Shown one piece after another: positions 17,001 to 23,770 of a stretch of 53,159 nucleotides of DNA. Made by a program: the position numbers and the translations under genes. The notes under the pieces were generated by a model. It saw only the letters and a program-made list of their open reading frames with translations, did no database searches and was not told where the DNA came from. This DNA is from Rhodospirillaceae bacterium (GTDB taxonomy: Bacteria > Pseudomonadota > Alphaproteobacteria > CACIAM-22H2). Location of the stretch: the NCBI GenBank assembly GCA_022843945.1, contig JALHMR010000036.1:1-53159 (forward strand), written 5' to 3'. Numbering within the stretch: the stretch's first letter is position 1; each line of letters begins with the position of its first letter.

Positions 17001-17775
17001 GGCGGTCACCGTCGATCACGAGTTCAAGCGGCTGGGCCGACGCGCGATGGTCGTCAGCGTCCGGCGGCTGGCGCGGGGCGGCGAGCGGCCGGAGCTGATC
17101 CTGCTCGCCATCGACGACGTCACCGCGCGCAAGGATACCGAGCAGCATCGCGACCTGCTGGTCGACGAGCTCCGCCACCGCGTCAAGAACACGCTGGCCA
17201 CGGTCCAGGCCCTGGCCTGGCAGACGGCCCGCAACAGCCCAACCCTGCCCGACTTCACCAAGCGCTTCGGGGAGCGCCTGCAGGCGCTGTCCCAGGTCCA
17301 CGACATCCTGGTCGAGGAGGGCTGGCTCGGTGCCGATATCGATGAGCTCGTGCGCCGGACCCTGGCTCCCTATCGGGTCGGCGACGCCTCGCGCATCGTC
17401 ATCGAGGGGCCCCAGGTCGCCGTCACGCCCTCCGCCGGGGTGGCGCTGGTCATGATCGTCCAGGAGCTGGTGACCAACGCGACGAAATACGGCGCCCTCT
17501 CGCTTCCCAGTGGGACCGTCAAGATGACCTGGCAGATCGAGCGCGGCATCGGCCCCCCCCAGATTCACCTGCGCTGGGTCGAGACCGGCGGCCCTCCCGT
17601 CGTCGAGCCGACGCAGCGCGGTTTCGGCACCAGCTTCATCGAGCGGGCCAGCACCCAGGAGCTGCATGGCAAGGGGATGGTGGTGTTCCTCCCCGAGGGC
17701 GTGGTCTGCGAGATCTTCTTTCCGCAGAGCGAGCCGGCCCCCCGCACCCTGCCCCGCAAGGCCGATCCGCCGTGA
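14059..17775 (+). CDS. CheB-CheR-PAS-HWE histidine kinase fusion
   Basis: This encodes 1238 residues. Order: proline-rich leader (1-65); CheB methylesterase domain (about 72-250, GIGASAGGLDAI, HLDPTH); CheR methyltransferase (about 275-510, FWVPACATGEEAYSL, FRERVIFAPQNLLRDPPFS); a linker; a long coiled coil (about 700-800, NEELKSANEEVTSMNEEL); PAS domains (about 800-1020); and an HWE kinase core with His in DELRHRVKNTLATVQAL near 1040. In CheB enzymes the catalytic Asp sits in GxGxDG; here the motif is GTGANGT, so residue 199 is Asn. ATG 14059 follows a GAGG. A TTG five codons earlier is also in frame. A receiver gene overlaps its stop. Confidence 0.93.
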   Translation: MAQDTNRSPPGRGKPSETPALPAALDEQRDPAPAPASPPPASTVGPRPGQRGPPLPAESPDRLAADDCHAVIPVVGIGASAGGLDAISRFLAATPADSGAAYIVILHLDPTHVSQLAALLSRQTAMPVVEIVDGMAIVADRVHVIVPDRAVTVAGGRLVLSEPIEPRGHRRLVDAFFSSLAAERHEGAIGIVLSGTGANGTRGLKEIKAQGGMTLAQDPDTAAFGGMPRSAIAAGAIDHVVAIESMPAAVLRFIRHDYVATKDEAPGLQGQTEIEPLLSLLLGHGHDFRGYKRGTVLRRIHRRMGLTNQNSLAGYLDLLRSDPVELRALVKDMMITVTSFFRDPEAWQALDEQVIAPLVAERENGGELRFWVPACATGEEAYSLIMLATERADAAGKRFDVKVFATDSQEDNLAAARAGLYPEAATANLSPARLERFFALIDGSYQIKKEFRERVIFAPQNLLRDPPFSRLDLITCRNLLIYLEPESQKRVLSLFHFALRDGGYLFLGNAETVGPVDELFEIRSKKWRIYRGIGATPHNLVSFPALRLVNRPGAAGPAAISLPVIDGTPAPRIANVARRALVDRYAPASVLADAKGRVLYFHGPTGDFLESPSGQPTRDLILLARDGLRAKLRGAMRKALEKGETVIFNAHLRQGRGAETVSVTVAPLIELQPPATLLLVSFARLDRPVPLTAAQRSINEEETRSEQAMELELKAMRAELQGTIEQAESANEELKSANEEVTSMNEELQSTNEELETSKEELQSFNEELHTTNHQLQYKIHELESLTDDLNNLLAGSRIATVFLDSERRIKWFSPASQELFALVATDVGRPLSHFALKFADAALLTDADAVLQSLQQREAEVRSDSGRWFLRKLLPYRTRDNRIAGLVITFADISDLRRAADAVEEERIYSHAIVETIGQPLLVLDAGLNVRSANRAFYSLFGCAPGSTEGRPLFELGGGHWDIPELRTLLHASRASDGIEAVTVDHEFKRLGRRAMVVSVRRLARGGERPELILLAIDDVTARKDTEQHRDLLVDELRHRVKNTLATVQALAWQTARNSPTLPDFTKRFGERLQALSQVHDILVEEGWLGADIDELVRRTLAPYRVGDASRIVIEGPQVAVTPSAGVALVMIVQELVTNATKYGALSLPSGTVKMTWQIERGIGPPQIHLRWVETGGPPVVEPTQRGFGTSFIERASTQELHGKGMVVFLPEGVVCEIFFPQSEPAPRTLPRKADPP

Positions 17776-18188
17776 CCGGCCCCTACACATCGCTGGCGGG
17801 CCTGCGCGTTCTGCTGGTCGAAGACGATACGATGGTCTCGATGATGATCGAGGAGACGCTGCAGGAGCTTGGCTGCGCGGTCGTCGCCACGCTTCCCACC
17901 ATCGACACGGCTCTCGAAGCGATCCGCGCCCATGAGGAGAGCAGCGGCGGCACGATCGACGGCGTGCTGCTCGATCTCCATCTTCGGGGTCAGTCGGCGT
18001 TTCCGGTGGTCGACGCGCTGCTCCGGTGCTCCCTGCCCTTTATCATCATCAGCGGCGGCGGGTCGGGCGCCGAGCCTGATTCCGCCGTGTCCGCGCCCCG
18101 GCTGACCAAGCCCTTCACCCTCGATGGGCTGGCTCGGCGGATAGCGGAGGTGTTCTGCAGCCCCCGGGATCGGGCCCAACGGGCCTAG
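17772..18188 (+). CDS. Single-domain response regulator
   Basis: This 138-residue stand-alone receiver has acidic pocket EDD (LLVEDDTMVSMMI), phosphoacceptor Asp in GVLLDLHLRGQ, a Ser-Gly-Gly switch (IIISGGGSG) and the conserved Lys in LTKPFTLDGL. There is no output domain. It starts at a GTG overlapping the kinase stop (GTGA), so the pair is coupled and the HWE kinase is the likely phosphodonor. In the family, such receivers are often phosphate sinks or relay partners for HWE kinases. Confidence 0.9.
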   Translation: MTGPYTSLAGLRVLLVEDDTMVSMMIEETLQELGCAVVATLPTIDTALEAIRAHEESSGGTIDGVLLDLHLRGQSAFPVVDALLRCSLPFIIISGGGSGAEPDSAVSAPRLTKPFTLDGLARRIAEVFCSPRDRAQRA

Positions 18189-18305
18189 GAGAAGCTGGCA
18201 GCGAGCACGGGCGCACGCCATGGACTTCGATAACCGCGCAACATCGAGAGCACGCCTGTGACTATCGACGGCCTTCCCGCCACTTACCGAACTGGGACAC
18301 CCGAC

Positions 18306-19346
18306 ATGATCGACACGGACGAGGGAACAGAGGCGGTCGACGCCTTGCTGGCTGCCCCGGACCTGGCCGACGCCCTTGAAAGCGAGCCGTTCAGGCGCTT
18401 CCTCGACAGGGTTCCCATCGCCATCGTCGTGGCGGAGGTCAAGGGCGGGGAGCGTATCGCCTATGCCAACCCCGAATTCGAGACCCTGTCCGGGCAGCCG
18501 ATCAGCGAGGTCAAAGGACAGGCGTGGAGCGTGCTTCACGGACAGGGAATAGATGGGCGCCAGCTCGGCGCCGCCGTGGTGGAGTCAAGCGACTGCGTCG
18601 GCACCTTTGAAATCGAATGCCCGGGACGCGCCCCGGCCCTGGTCGATGTCTATTCCAACCTCATCGAGGACGACGACGGGGTGCCCTCCTTCCGCCTCGT
18701 GGCGTTGCTGGATGTCGGCGCGCAGGGAGAGGCCCGCCGCGAAGAGCTCGAGCAGCGCGTCCGGGACAAGGACATGCTGCTTCTGGAGCTGCAGCACCGC
18801 GTCAAAAACAACCTGCAGATGATAACCGCGCTGATCCGCATCGAGACGCGCAAGGCGAAGGGGCGTATCGATACGGCCCCTTTCGATCGGCTTGCCGGAC
18901 GCATCGACTCCCTGGCGATCGTCTACAAGCTGATGTCCGATCACGGCCCCGAGGGCGGCGAGATCGACCTGGGCGTCTACCTGAGCGAAATCGTTTCCTC
19001 GGTGATGCATGCCCACGCCGTCGAAGGCATCCGGCTCAATCTCAAGGTCGATGCCTATCCGGTTTCGGTGAATGTGGCCATTCCAGCCGGCCTCGTGGTC
19101 AACGAGCTGCTGACCAACGCCCTTAAGCACGCGTTCGTGGGCCGCGACGGCGGCACGATTACCCTGCACAGTCTCGCCAATGATCACGGCTGCAGCGTGG
19201 TGATTGCCGATGACGGGGTCGGTCTTCCCGAAGGCATTTCATGGCCGAGGCACGGCAAGCTCAGCGCGCTGATCGTTCAGTCCCTGAGGGACAACGCCAA
19301 GGCGAACCTCAAGGTCGAATCGAGCCCCGACAGGGAACCTGCGTGA
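18306..19346 (+). CDS. HisKA_2 histidine kinase, C-terminus frameshifted
   Basis: This 346-residue soluble kinase has a PAS domain (about 35-140, FLDRVPIAIVVAEVKGGERI), HisKA_2 with His near 164 (LLLELQHRVKNNLQMITALI), and HATPase_c (VVNELLTNALKHAFVG, VVIADDGVGLPEG). Compared with its paralogue at 20989, the gene has lost one base near 19335. The conserved GKGTxVTI box is replaced by SPDREPA and a stop. In the next frame the box and tail (GTCVTINFKRAAS) continue to 19423. The ATP-lid end of the domain is therefore missing. ATG 18306 aligns with an equivalent Met in the paralogue; a GTG at 18258 is also in frame. Confidence 0.85.
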   Translation: MIDTDEGTEAVDALLAAPDLADALESEPFRRFLDRVPIAIVVAEVKGGERIAYANPEFETLSGQPISEVKGQAWSVLHGQGIDGRQLGAAVVESSDCVGTFEIECPGRAPALVDVYSNLIEDDDGVPSFRLVALLDVGAQGEARREELEQRVRDKDMLLLELQHRVKNNLQMITALIRIETRKAKGRIDTAPFDRLAGRIDSLAIVYKLMSDHGPEGGEIDLGVYLSEIVSSVMHAHAVEGIRLNLKVDAYPVSVNVAIPAGLVVNELLTNALKHAFVGRDGGTITLHSLANDHGCSVVIADDGVGLPEGISWPRHGKLSALIVQSLRDNAKANLKVESSPDREPA

Positions 19347-19423
19347 CTATCAACTTCAAGCGGGCGGCCTCGCAGAATAGCGCCGCCGAAGCCGGAGCGG
19401 TTCCGGCCGGCGCTGCGCCGTAA
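19347..19423 (+). pseudogene. Frameshifted C-terminal tail of the HisKA_2 kinase
   Basis: Read in the frame of 19241-19423 this gives CVTINFKRAASQNSAAEAG and stops at 19423. It is the natural continuation of the kinase ending at 19346, separated from it by a one-base deletion. Confidence 0.7.
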
Positions 19424-19486
19424 GGAACAGGGCGCGGCAATCACATCTCGTCGTTTCGACTTGAGGCCTGACCGGCGCTCCGTCCG

Positions 19487-19518
19487 TACTCCACCGCGAC
19501 CCTACTCCACCGCGACCG
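19487..19518. repeat. Tandem 16-base repeat, two copies
   Basis: TACTCCACCGCGACC(C/G) occurs twice in a row. The sequence CCCTACTCCACCGCGA is shared with the 3' end of the Mth938-like gene at about 22270, so it is probably debris of the same origin as the scrap at 13375. Confidence 0.6.
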
Positions 19519-19530
19519 GGGAGGCAGCAA

Positions 19531-19722
19531 TCAGAGCGGAGGATCCTCTGCCGGCGCGACCTCGACGTATTCTCTGTCGACCAGGCGTCGGGCCACGTCG
19601 GCGGCCTCGGCCTTGCTCAGGAACCTGCGGGCCTGCTCCCTTGGTCCCCATGTCACCGTGGGAGCCAGGCGCTTGAGCCACATGTCGGATGACGGGCACT
19701 TCTTGACGATGTGATACGGCAT
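19531..19722 (-). CDS. Small hypothetical protein, 63 residues
   Basis: No family is recognised. The sequence has basic and aromatic start residues (MPYHIVKKCPSSDMWLKRL), then a helix with alternating charges (LSKAEAADVARRLVDREYVE). It could be a small nucleic-acid or protein-binding factor, but this is only a guess. It lies between the frameshifted kinase and another small gene on the opposite strand. The ribosome site is weak. Confidence 0.45.
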   Translation of the reverse strand: MPYHIVKKCPSSDMWLKRLAPTVTWGPREQARRFLSKAEAADVARRLVDREYVEVAPAEDPPL

Positions 19723-19890
19723 GGAGCCCGTCTTATCATGGAGGGCCTCCGCTCGATTGCGGAGATATCACGCCAGCGGTGCCCGAGGCCGCACATCTCG
19801 TTATATCCATTTTCCATACTGCGAAGCTTGCCCGCAAAGCTTGAGCGGCCCACACCAGGAAACAAGGCGGCCTATCGGACCGACCGACTC

Positions 19891-19915
19891 GGAACGTGGC
19901 GGTTCCAGGGCCGTT
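19891..19915 (+). promoter_or_regulatory. EcfG-type promoter, exact consensus
   Basis: GGAAC at 19891-19895, 16 bases, then CGTT at 19912-19915 match the stress-promoter consensus fully. The expected start of transcription falls at about 19921-19924, directly before a GTG at 19925 that opens a good reading frame. Confidence 0.65.
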
Positions 19916-19924
19916 GACTCCCTC

Positions 19925-20197
19925 GTGCTGGACAAGCCTTTTCTCTGGATCAATCTCTGGGCGGACCGCGCCGGGGAGATTGAGCCCGCTGCCTTCATAA
20001 AGCAGGAGGACGCCATCGAGGAGATTGCGGCCGAGTACCCGCGCCTGCGCTACATCGGGACGGTCGTTGTCGACCGCGAGGGCCATCGGGCCCCCGAGGA
20101 TTGGAGCGAGGACGCGCGGCGGCACCGCGAGGGCGCGACCCAGGACTGGCTCGACGAGCAGCGCGAGCGCCAGGCACACCGGCAGGCGGTGCTTTAG
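19925..20197 (+). CDS. Small acidic hypothetical protein, 90 residues
   Basis: No family is recognised. From the GTG at 19925 the frame reads a compact, mixed alpha/beta protein (LDKPFLWINLWADRAGEIEP, FIKQEDAIEEIAAEYPRLRY, IGTVVVDREGHRAPED) and a charged helical tail (DEQRERQAHRQAVL). The frame is open further upstream to 19721, but that part is low quality and includes the promoter. With the exact EcfG-type promoter ending ten bases before the GTG, the mRNA may be nearly leaderless. A stress-induced role is inferred only from the promoter. Confidence 0.55.
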   Translation: MLDKPFLWINLWADRAGEIEPAAFIKQEDAIEEIAAEYPRLRYIGTVVVDREGHRAPEDWSEDARRHREGATQDWLDEQRERQAHRQAVL

Positions 20198-20256
20198 TTG
20201 CCGCCCGCCGGGCATCGGAATGAGGCGCGACCCTCATCGATGCGTCGCAGCGACCG

Positions 20257-20859
20257 TCATGGCGATCGCCGCCGCGCTGCCCGCCTTGCCATTGTCGGTC
20301 GCGCGCCGGCCGTATTGCTCCGGCGGTCGGCAGCAGTAGGCAGCGGGCTCGAGTTTACGATGGCGCAACCCGGCGGCAGGCGCTCGCTCAGTTCAGCAGG
20401 AATTTTCGCGGGCGGGCCGGCGAAGCCCGGCGGCAGCGGCTCCAGCGATGTGCCGCGGCCGATCTCCCGCCAGGGCCGGCCCTCCTCCATGACGACGCTG
20501 AAGATCAGCAGATCGGGATCGCCGCTGAAACTGCGCAACACCGTGACCACGCGGTCGTCGAGCCGGAACGGCGGCTCGCCTTCCAGCAGGCCGCCCGGCA
20601 GCCAGACCCAGTGGGTCCGGGGTCCGCTGAGGTCGAGGGCCGCGAGCTGCGCCGCCGGCGGGAACGGCGGCGTCTGGGCATAGGCGACGGCCTTGTCCCA
20701 GGCCTCGCGGAAGCGCGTGTGCTTGCGCCGCCAGGTATAGAAGGTTGCCAGCGGCACGCCGGCCAGCACCGCGGCCTCGTCCGGGCGGGTGCCACGGGCC
20801 AGGGCCGCCAGGAAGCGGGTCTGTTTGGCGTGCCGGTTGGGGACAGCGGGGGTAGCCAT
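20257..20859 (-). CDS. Helix-turn-helix protein, terminase-small-subunit-like
   Basis: From ATG 20859 this is 200 residues. An N-terminal helix-turn-helix (about 5-50: QTRFLAALARGTRPDEAAVLA, GVPLATFYTWRRKH) resembles the DNA-binding fold of phage terminase small subunits and transposase-type HTH domains. The rest (about 60-150) includes VVTVLRSFSGDPDLLIFSVV, which I do not recognise, and a proline/arginine-rich tail. No terminase large subunit or other phage gene is nearby, so a regulator is more likely. An upstream ATG at 20883 is in frame. A 22-base perfect palindrome lies just upstream and could be its own operator. Confidence 0.6.
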   Translation of the reverse strand: MATPAVPNRHAKQTRFLAALARGTRPDEAAVLAGVPLATFYTWRRKHTRFREAWDKAVAYAQTPPFPPAAQLAALDLSGPRTHWVWLPGGLLEGEPPFRLDDRVVTVLRSFSGDPDLLIFSVVMEEGRPWREIGRGTSLEPLPPGFAGPPAKIPAELSERLPPGCAIVNSSPLPTAADRRSNTAGARPTMARRAARRRSP

Positions 20860-20900
20860 GATCAGGCATATGGGTATCCCCATCCATTTCGTCTAGGTTT

Positions 20901-20922
20901 ACATTTGTCTATAGACAAATGT
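20901..20922. promoter_or_regulatory. Perfect 22-base palindromic operator candidate
   Basis: ACATTTGTCTA is followed at once by its exact reverse complement. The half-site TGTCTA occurs at 20906-20911, inverted at 20912-20917 (TAGACA), and again at 20920-20925, so two overlapping dimer sites are possible. It sits in an AT-rich patch upstream of the HTH gene, in the layout of a TetR-type or similar repressor operator. Confidence 0.65.
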
Positions 20923-20988
20923 CTACCGACGGCCGGGCCTCCCTCGATCAGAGGCGGCAATCGATCATTGTGCCCAGCCTTACCAGCG

Positions 20989-22113
20989 TCAGCCCGCCAT
21001 CCGCAGGGCGGAGGCTGCGCGCGTGAAGCCGATAGTCACGCGCGTACCCTTCCCGGGGCCGGATTCGACCGTGAGATCCGCCTTGGCGTTCACGCGCAGG
21101 GACCGGACGATCAGCGCGCTGAGCTTGCCGGACTTGGGCCACTCCACGCCTTCGGGAAAGCCGATCCCGTCATCGGCGATGACGACGCGGCAGCCGCGCT
21201 CATCGGCCAGGCTGTGCAATGAGATCGTGCCGCCGTCGCGCCCGACGAACGCATGCTTGAGCGCGTTCGTCAGCAGCTCGTTGACCACCAGCCCCGCGGG
21301 TATGGCCACATTCACCGATACCGGATAGGCGTCGACCTTGAGATTGAGCCGGATACCTTCCACCGCATGCGCGTGCATCACGGACGAAACGATTTCGCTC
21401 AGATAGACCCCAAGATCGATCTCGCCCCCCTCCGCGCCGTGATCCGCCATCAGCCTATAGACGATCTGCAACGATTGGATGCGCCCCGCGAGCCGATCGA
21501 ACGGCGTGGTATCGATGCGGCCTTTGGCTTTCCGGGCCTCGATACGAATCAAGGCCGTGATCAGCTGGAGGTTGTTCTTGACCCGGTGTTGAAGTTCCAG
21601 AAGCAGCGTATCTTTATCGCGAATGCGCTGCTCGAATTCTTCACGCTGCGCTTCTTCCTGCGTACCAACATCCAGCAAGGCCACGAGCCGGAAGGCGGGC
21701 ACTCCCTCATCGTCGACGATAAGGTTGGAATAGACCTCGACAATCGTCGGCTCGCGGCCTCCATATTGGATCTGGAAGGTGCCGACGCGGTCGTTTGAAT
21801 CCATCACGGCCGCGCCGAGTTCACGCCCCGTATCCTCGCTGTGTCCCTGCCCCAGGAGAATGCTCCACGGCCGTCCTTCGACCTCAGCGACGGGCTGGCC
21901 GCACAGCTTCTCGAACTCCGGGTTGGCATAGGCGATGCGCTCTCGCCCCTTCACGGTCGACACGACGAGGGCGATGGGGACTTGATCGAGAAAGCGCCTG
22001 AACTGGTCGCTTTGAAGCGCGTCGGCCATGTCCGGCACGTGAAGAAGCGCTTCAACAGCCTCCGTTCTTTCGTCGTGCGGCATCACGTCGTGGTTCTTCC
22101 TGCTTTTCCTCAT
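20989..22113 (-). CDS. HisKA_2 histidine kinase with PAS domain
   Basis: This 374-residue soluble kinase is an intact paralogue of the one at 18306, in opposite orientation. It has a PAS domain (about 50-160, FLDQVPIALVVSTVKGRERI), HisKA_2 (LLLELQHRVKNNLQLITALI) and HATPase_c with NELLTNALKHAFVG, VIADDGIGFPEG and a complete GPGKGTRVTIGF box. Long stretches are identical with the first copy, for example VYLSEIVSSVMHAHAVEGIR. ATG 22113 was chosen; an ATG at 22083 and a distant TTG at 22239 are alternatives. No receiver gene is adjacent, so its partner is elsewhere or is the receiver at 17772. Confidence 0.9.
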   Translation of the reverse strand: MRKSRKNHDVMPHDERTEAVEALLHVPDMADALQSDQFRRFLDQVPIALVVSTVKGRERIAYANPEFEKLCGQPVAEVEGRPWSILLGQGHSEDTGRELGAAVMDSNDRVGTFQIQYGGREPTIVEVYSNLIVDDEGVPAFRLVALLDVGTQEEAQREEFEQRIRDKDTLLLELQHRVKNNLQLITALIRIEARKAKGRIDTTPFDRLAGRIQSLQIVYRLMADHGAEGGEIDLGVYLSEIVSSVMHAHAVEGIRLNLKVDAYPVSVNVAIPAGLVVNELLTNALKHAFVGRDGGTISLHSLADERGCRVVIADDGIGFPEGVEWPKSGKLSALIVRSLRVNAKADLTVESGPGKGTRVTIGFTRAASALRMAG

Positions 22114-22272
22114 GGGTAGCTTTCGGGATGCCGCTTCAGGGTTCGGGGAATGAGTGGGCTGCCAGTCCAGGAAAGCACCGCGAGGCCCGACTACGATGTT
22201 ATGTCGGCACCAATTGAGGCGAAACAAGTGACAAAACAAGCGTAGCCGGTGACTGCGCTACTGCACTGCGCC

Positions 22273-22665
22273 CTACTCCACCGCGATCAGGGCCGCGGCG
22301 ACGCGGCGTTCCTCGGCGAGCAGCACGTTGTAGGTGCGGCAGGCCGCACCCGTATCCATCGCATCGATCACCGCCCCGGCCGCGCGCAGCGCCTGGCGCA
22401 GGGCCGGCGCGATCATCGCCGCGCCCTTGCCGCAACCGATGAGCAGGATCTGCGGCACCGGATCGCTGGCCATGATCGGTGCCAGGCTTTCGGCGGTGAG
22501 CTCGCTGATGTTGGCGATAGGCCAGGGCAGCACCCGGTCCGGCAGGATCAGGATGCCGCCGCGATGCGTCTCGCCGCCGATACGGAAGCCGCCGCCGCCG
22601 TAGCCGTCGATGACGCGACGCCCTCTCGGGTCGGATGGGGGCGGCGGTGCGGGCGTCTGGCCCAT
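22273..22665 (-). CDS. Mth938-like domain protein
   Basis: This 130-residue protein of the Mth938/DUF498 (NDUFAF3-like) family has VIDGYGGGGFRIGGETHRGG, the strand ILLIGCGKGAAMI and the C-terminal TYNVLLAEERRVAAALIAVE. The fold is known; the cellular role is not settled, though the mitochondrial relative assists complex I assembly. In alphaproteobacteria it commonly follows secDF, as here (39 bases after secF), so it is likely the last gene of the yajC-secD-secF operon. Copies of its 3' end occur as scraps at 13375 and 19487. Confidence 0.88.
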   Translation of the reverse strand: MGQTPAPPPPSDPRGRRVIDGYGGGGFRIGGETHRGGILILPDRVLPWPIANISELTAESLAPIMASDPVPQILLIGCGKGAAMIAPALRQALRAAGAVIDAMDTGAACRTYNVLLAEERRVAAALIAVE

Positions 22666-22704
22666 CTCAGGATTTGGCCCCTCCCGGGAAAGGTGCTTCG
22701 CGCC

Positions 22705-23649
22705 CTAGGGCTTGTTGGCGCTGGCGGCCTCGGCCTCGGCGTGGCGCTGGTCGACGCGGCCGCGCTTGGCGAGATACCACTCGAGCGGCGAGGCGACGTA
22801 GATCGTCGAGTAGGTGCCGACGATCACGCCCCAGAGCAGCGCCGCGCTGAAGCCGGCGAGCACCGGGCCGCCGAAGAGCAGCAGCGCCAGGGTGGCCAGC
22901 AGCACCAGGCCGTTGGTCATCACGGTGCGGGCCATGGTCTCGTTGACGCTGCGGTTGATCAGCTCGCGGAAATCCATCTGCTTGAACTTGCGCATGTTCT
23001 CGCGGATGCGGTCGTCGATGACCACGGTGTCGTTGATCGAGAAGCCGGCGATGGTGACCACGGCGGCCAGCACGTTGAGATCGAACTGCAGGCCGAGGAT
23101 CGAGAACAGGCCGACGGTGGTCAGACAGTCGTGCAGGATGGCGATGACGCCCGACAGGCCGGCGCGCCAGCCGAAGCGCAGCGCCATGTAGGCCATGATG
23201 CCGCCGAGCGACAGCAGCACCGCCAGGATGCCGCCCTCGACCAGCTCGGCGCCGACCTTGGGCCCGACCACCTCGACCCGGCGGTACTCGTATTCGGGGC
23301 CCATCGCCTCGCGGATCTGCTGCACGCCGCGCATCTCGGCCTGCTCGCTCTCCTGGCGCTCGACCCGGATGAGCACGTCGTTGGGATGGCCGAATTCCTG
23401 GAGCGCGATGTCGCCGAGGTTGAGCGCGCCGAGCTTGGCGCGCAAGCCGGCAAGGTCGACCGGGCCGGTGGTGCGCCGCGCCTCGATCACCGTGCCGCCG
23501 GCGAAATCGACGCCGAAGTTGAGGCCCTGGGTGGCCAGCGAGACCAGCGAGGCGAGGCAGAGCAGCGTCGAGAGCACGAAGCAGAGCTTGTGGAAGCGGA
23601 AATAATCCAGCTTCGGAACGGTCTTGAGCAGGCGGATGCCGCGGAACAT
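22705..23649 (-). CDS. secF: Protein translocase subunit SecF
   Basis: This 314-residue inner-membrane protein has six hydrophobic segments, a periplasmic P1-like region after TM1, and the conserved GVDFAGG (NFGVDFAGGTVIEARR) and SINDTVVIDDRIREN motifs of SecF. With SecD it uses the proton-motive force to help SecA/SecYEG complete protein export. ATG 23649 (MFRGIRLLKTVP) is the family start; the frame runs upstream into a repeat element. It is separated from secD by 121 bases holding a palindromic repeat. Confidence 0.96.
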   Translation of the reverse strand: MFRGIRLLKTVPKLDYFRFHKLCFVLSTLLCLASLVSLATQGLNFGVDFAGGTVIEARRTTGPVDLAGLRAKLGALNLGDIALQEFGHPNDVLIRVERQESEQAEMRGVQQIREAMGPEYEYRRVEVVGPKVGAELVEGGILAVLLSLGGIMAYMALRFGWRAGLSGVIAILHDCLTTVGLFSILGLQFDLNVLAAVVTIAGFSINDTVVIDDRIRENMRKFKQMDFRELINRSVNETMARTVMTNGLVLLATLALLLFGGPVLAGFSAALLWGVIVGTYSTIYVASPLEWYLAKRGRVDQRHAEAEAASANKP

Positions 23650-23673
23650 GGCGAACCTTATTCTTTCTCTGTC

Positions 23674-23741
23674 ATTGCCGGGCTTGACCCGGCAATCCAT
23701 GGCGCCGCGGCATCATGGACCACCGGGTCAAGCCCGGTGGT
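23674..23741. repeat. Palindromic intergenic repeat between secD and secF
   Basis: Two perfect hairpins lie in tandem: ATTGCCGGG-CTTGA-CCCGGCAAT at 23674-23696 and ACCACCGGG-TCAAG-CCCGGTGGT at 23719-23741. The loops are complementary (CTTGA/TCAAG). This GGCTTGACCC type is a common dispersed element in alphaproteobacteria. It sits inside an operon and may lower secF expression or stabilise the upstream mRNA. Confidence 0.8.
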
Positions 23742-23770
23742 GACATAAAAAATTTTATATCGTTCGCCAT

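Noticed and set aside
20257-20859. Phage terminase small subunit marking a prophage
   Set aside because: Only the helix-turn-helix is similar. No large terminase, portal, capsid, integrase or attachment site is found nearby.
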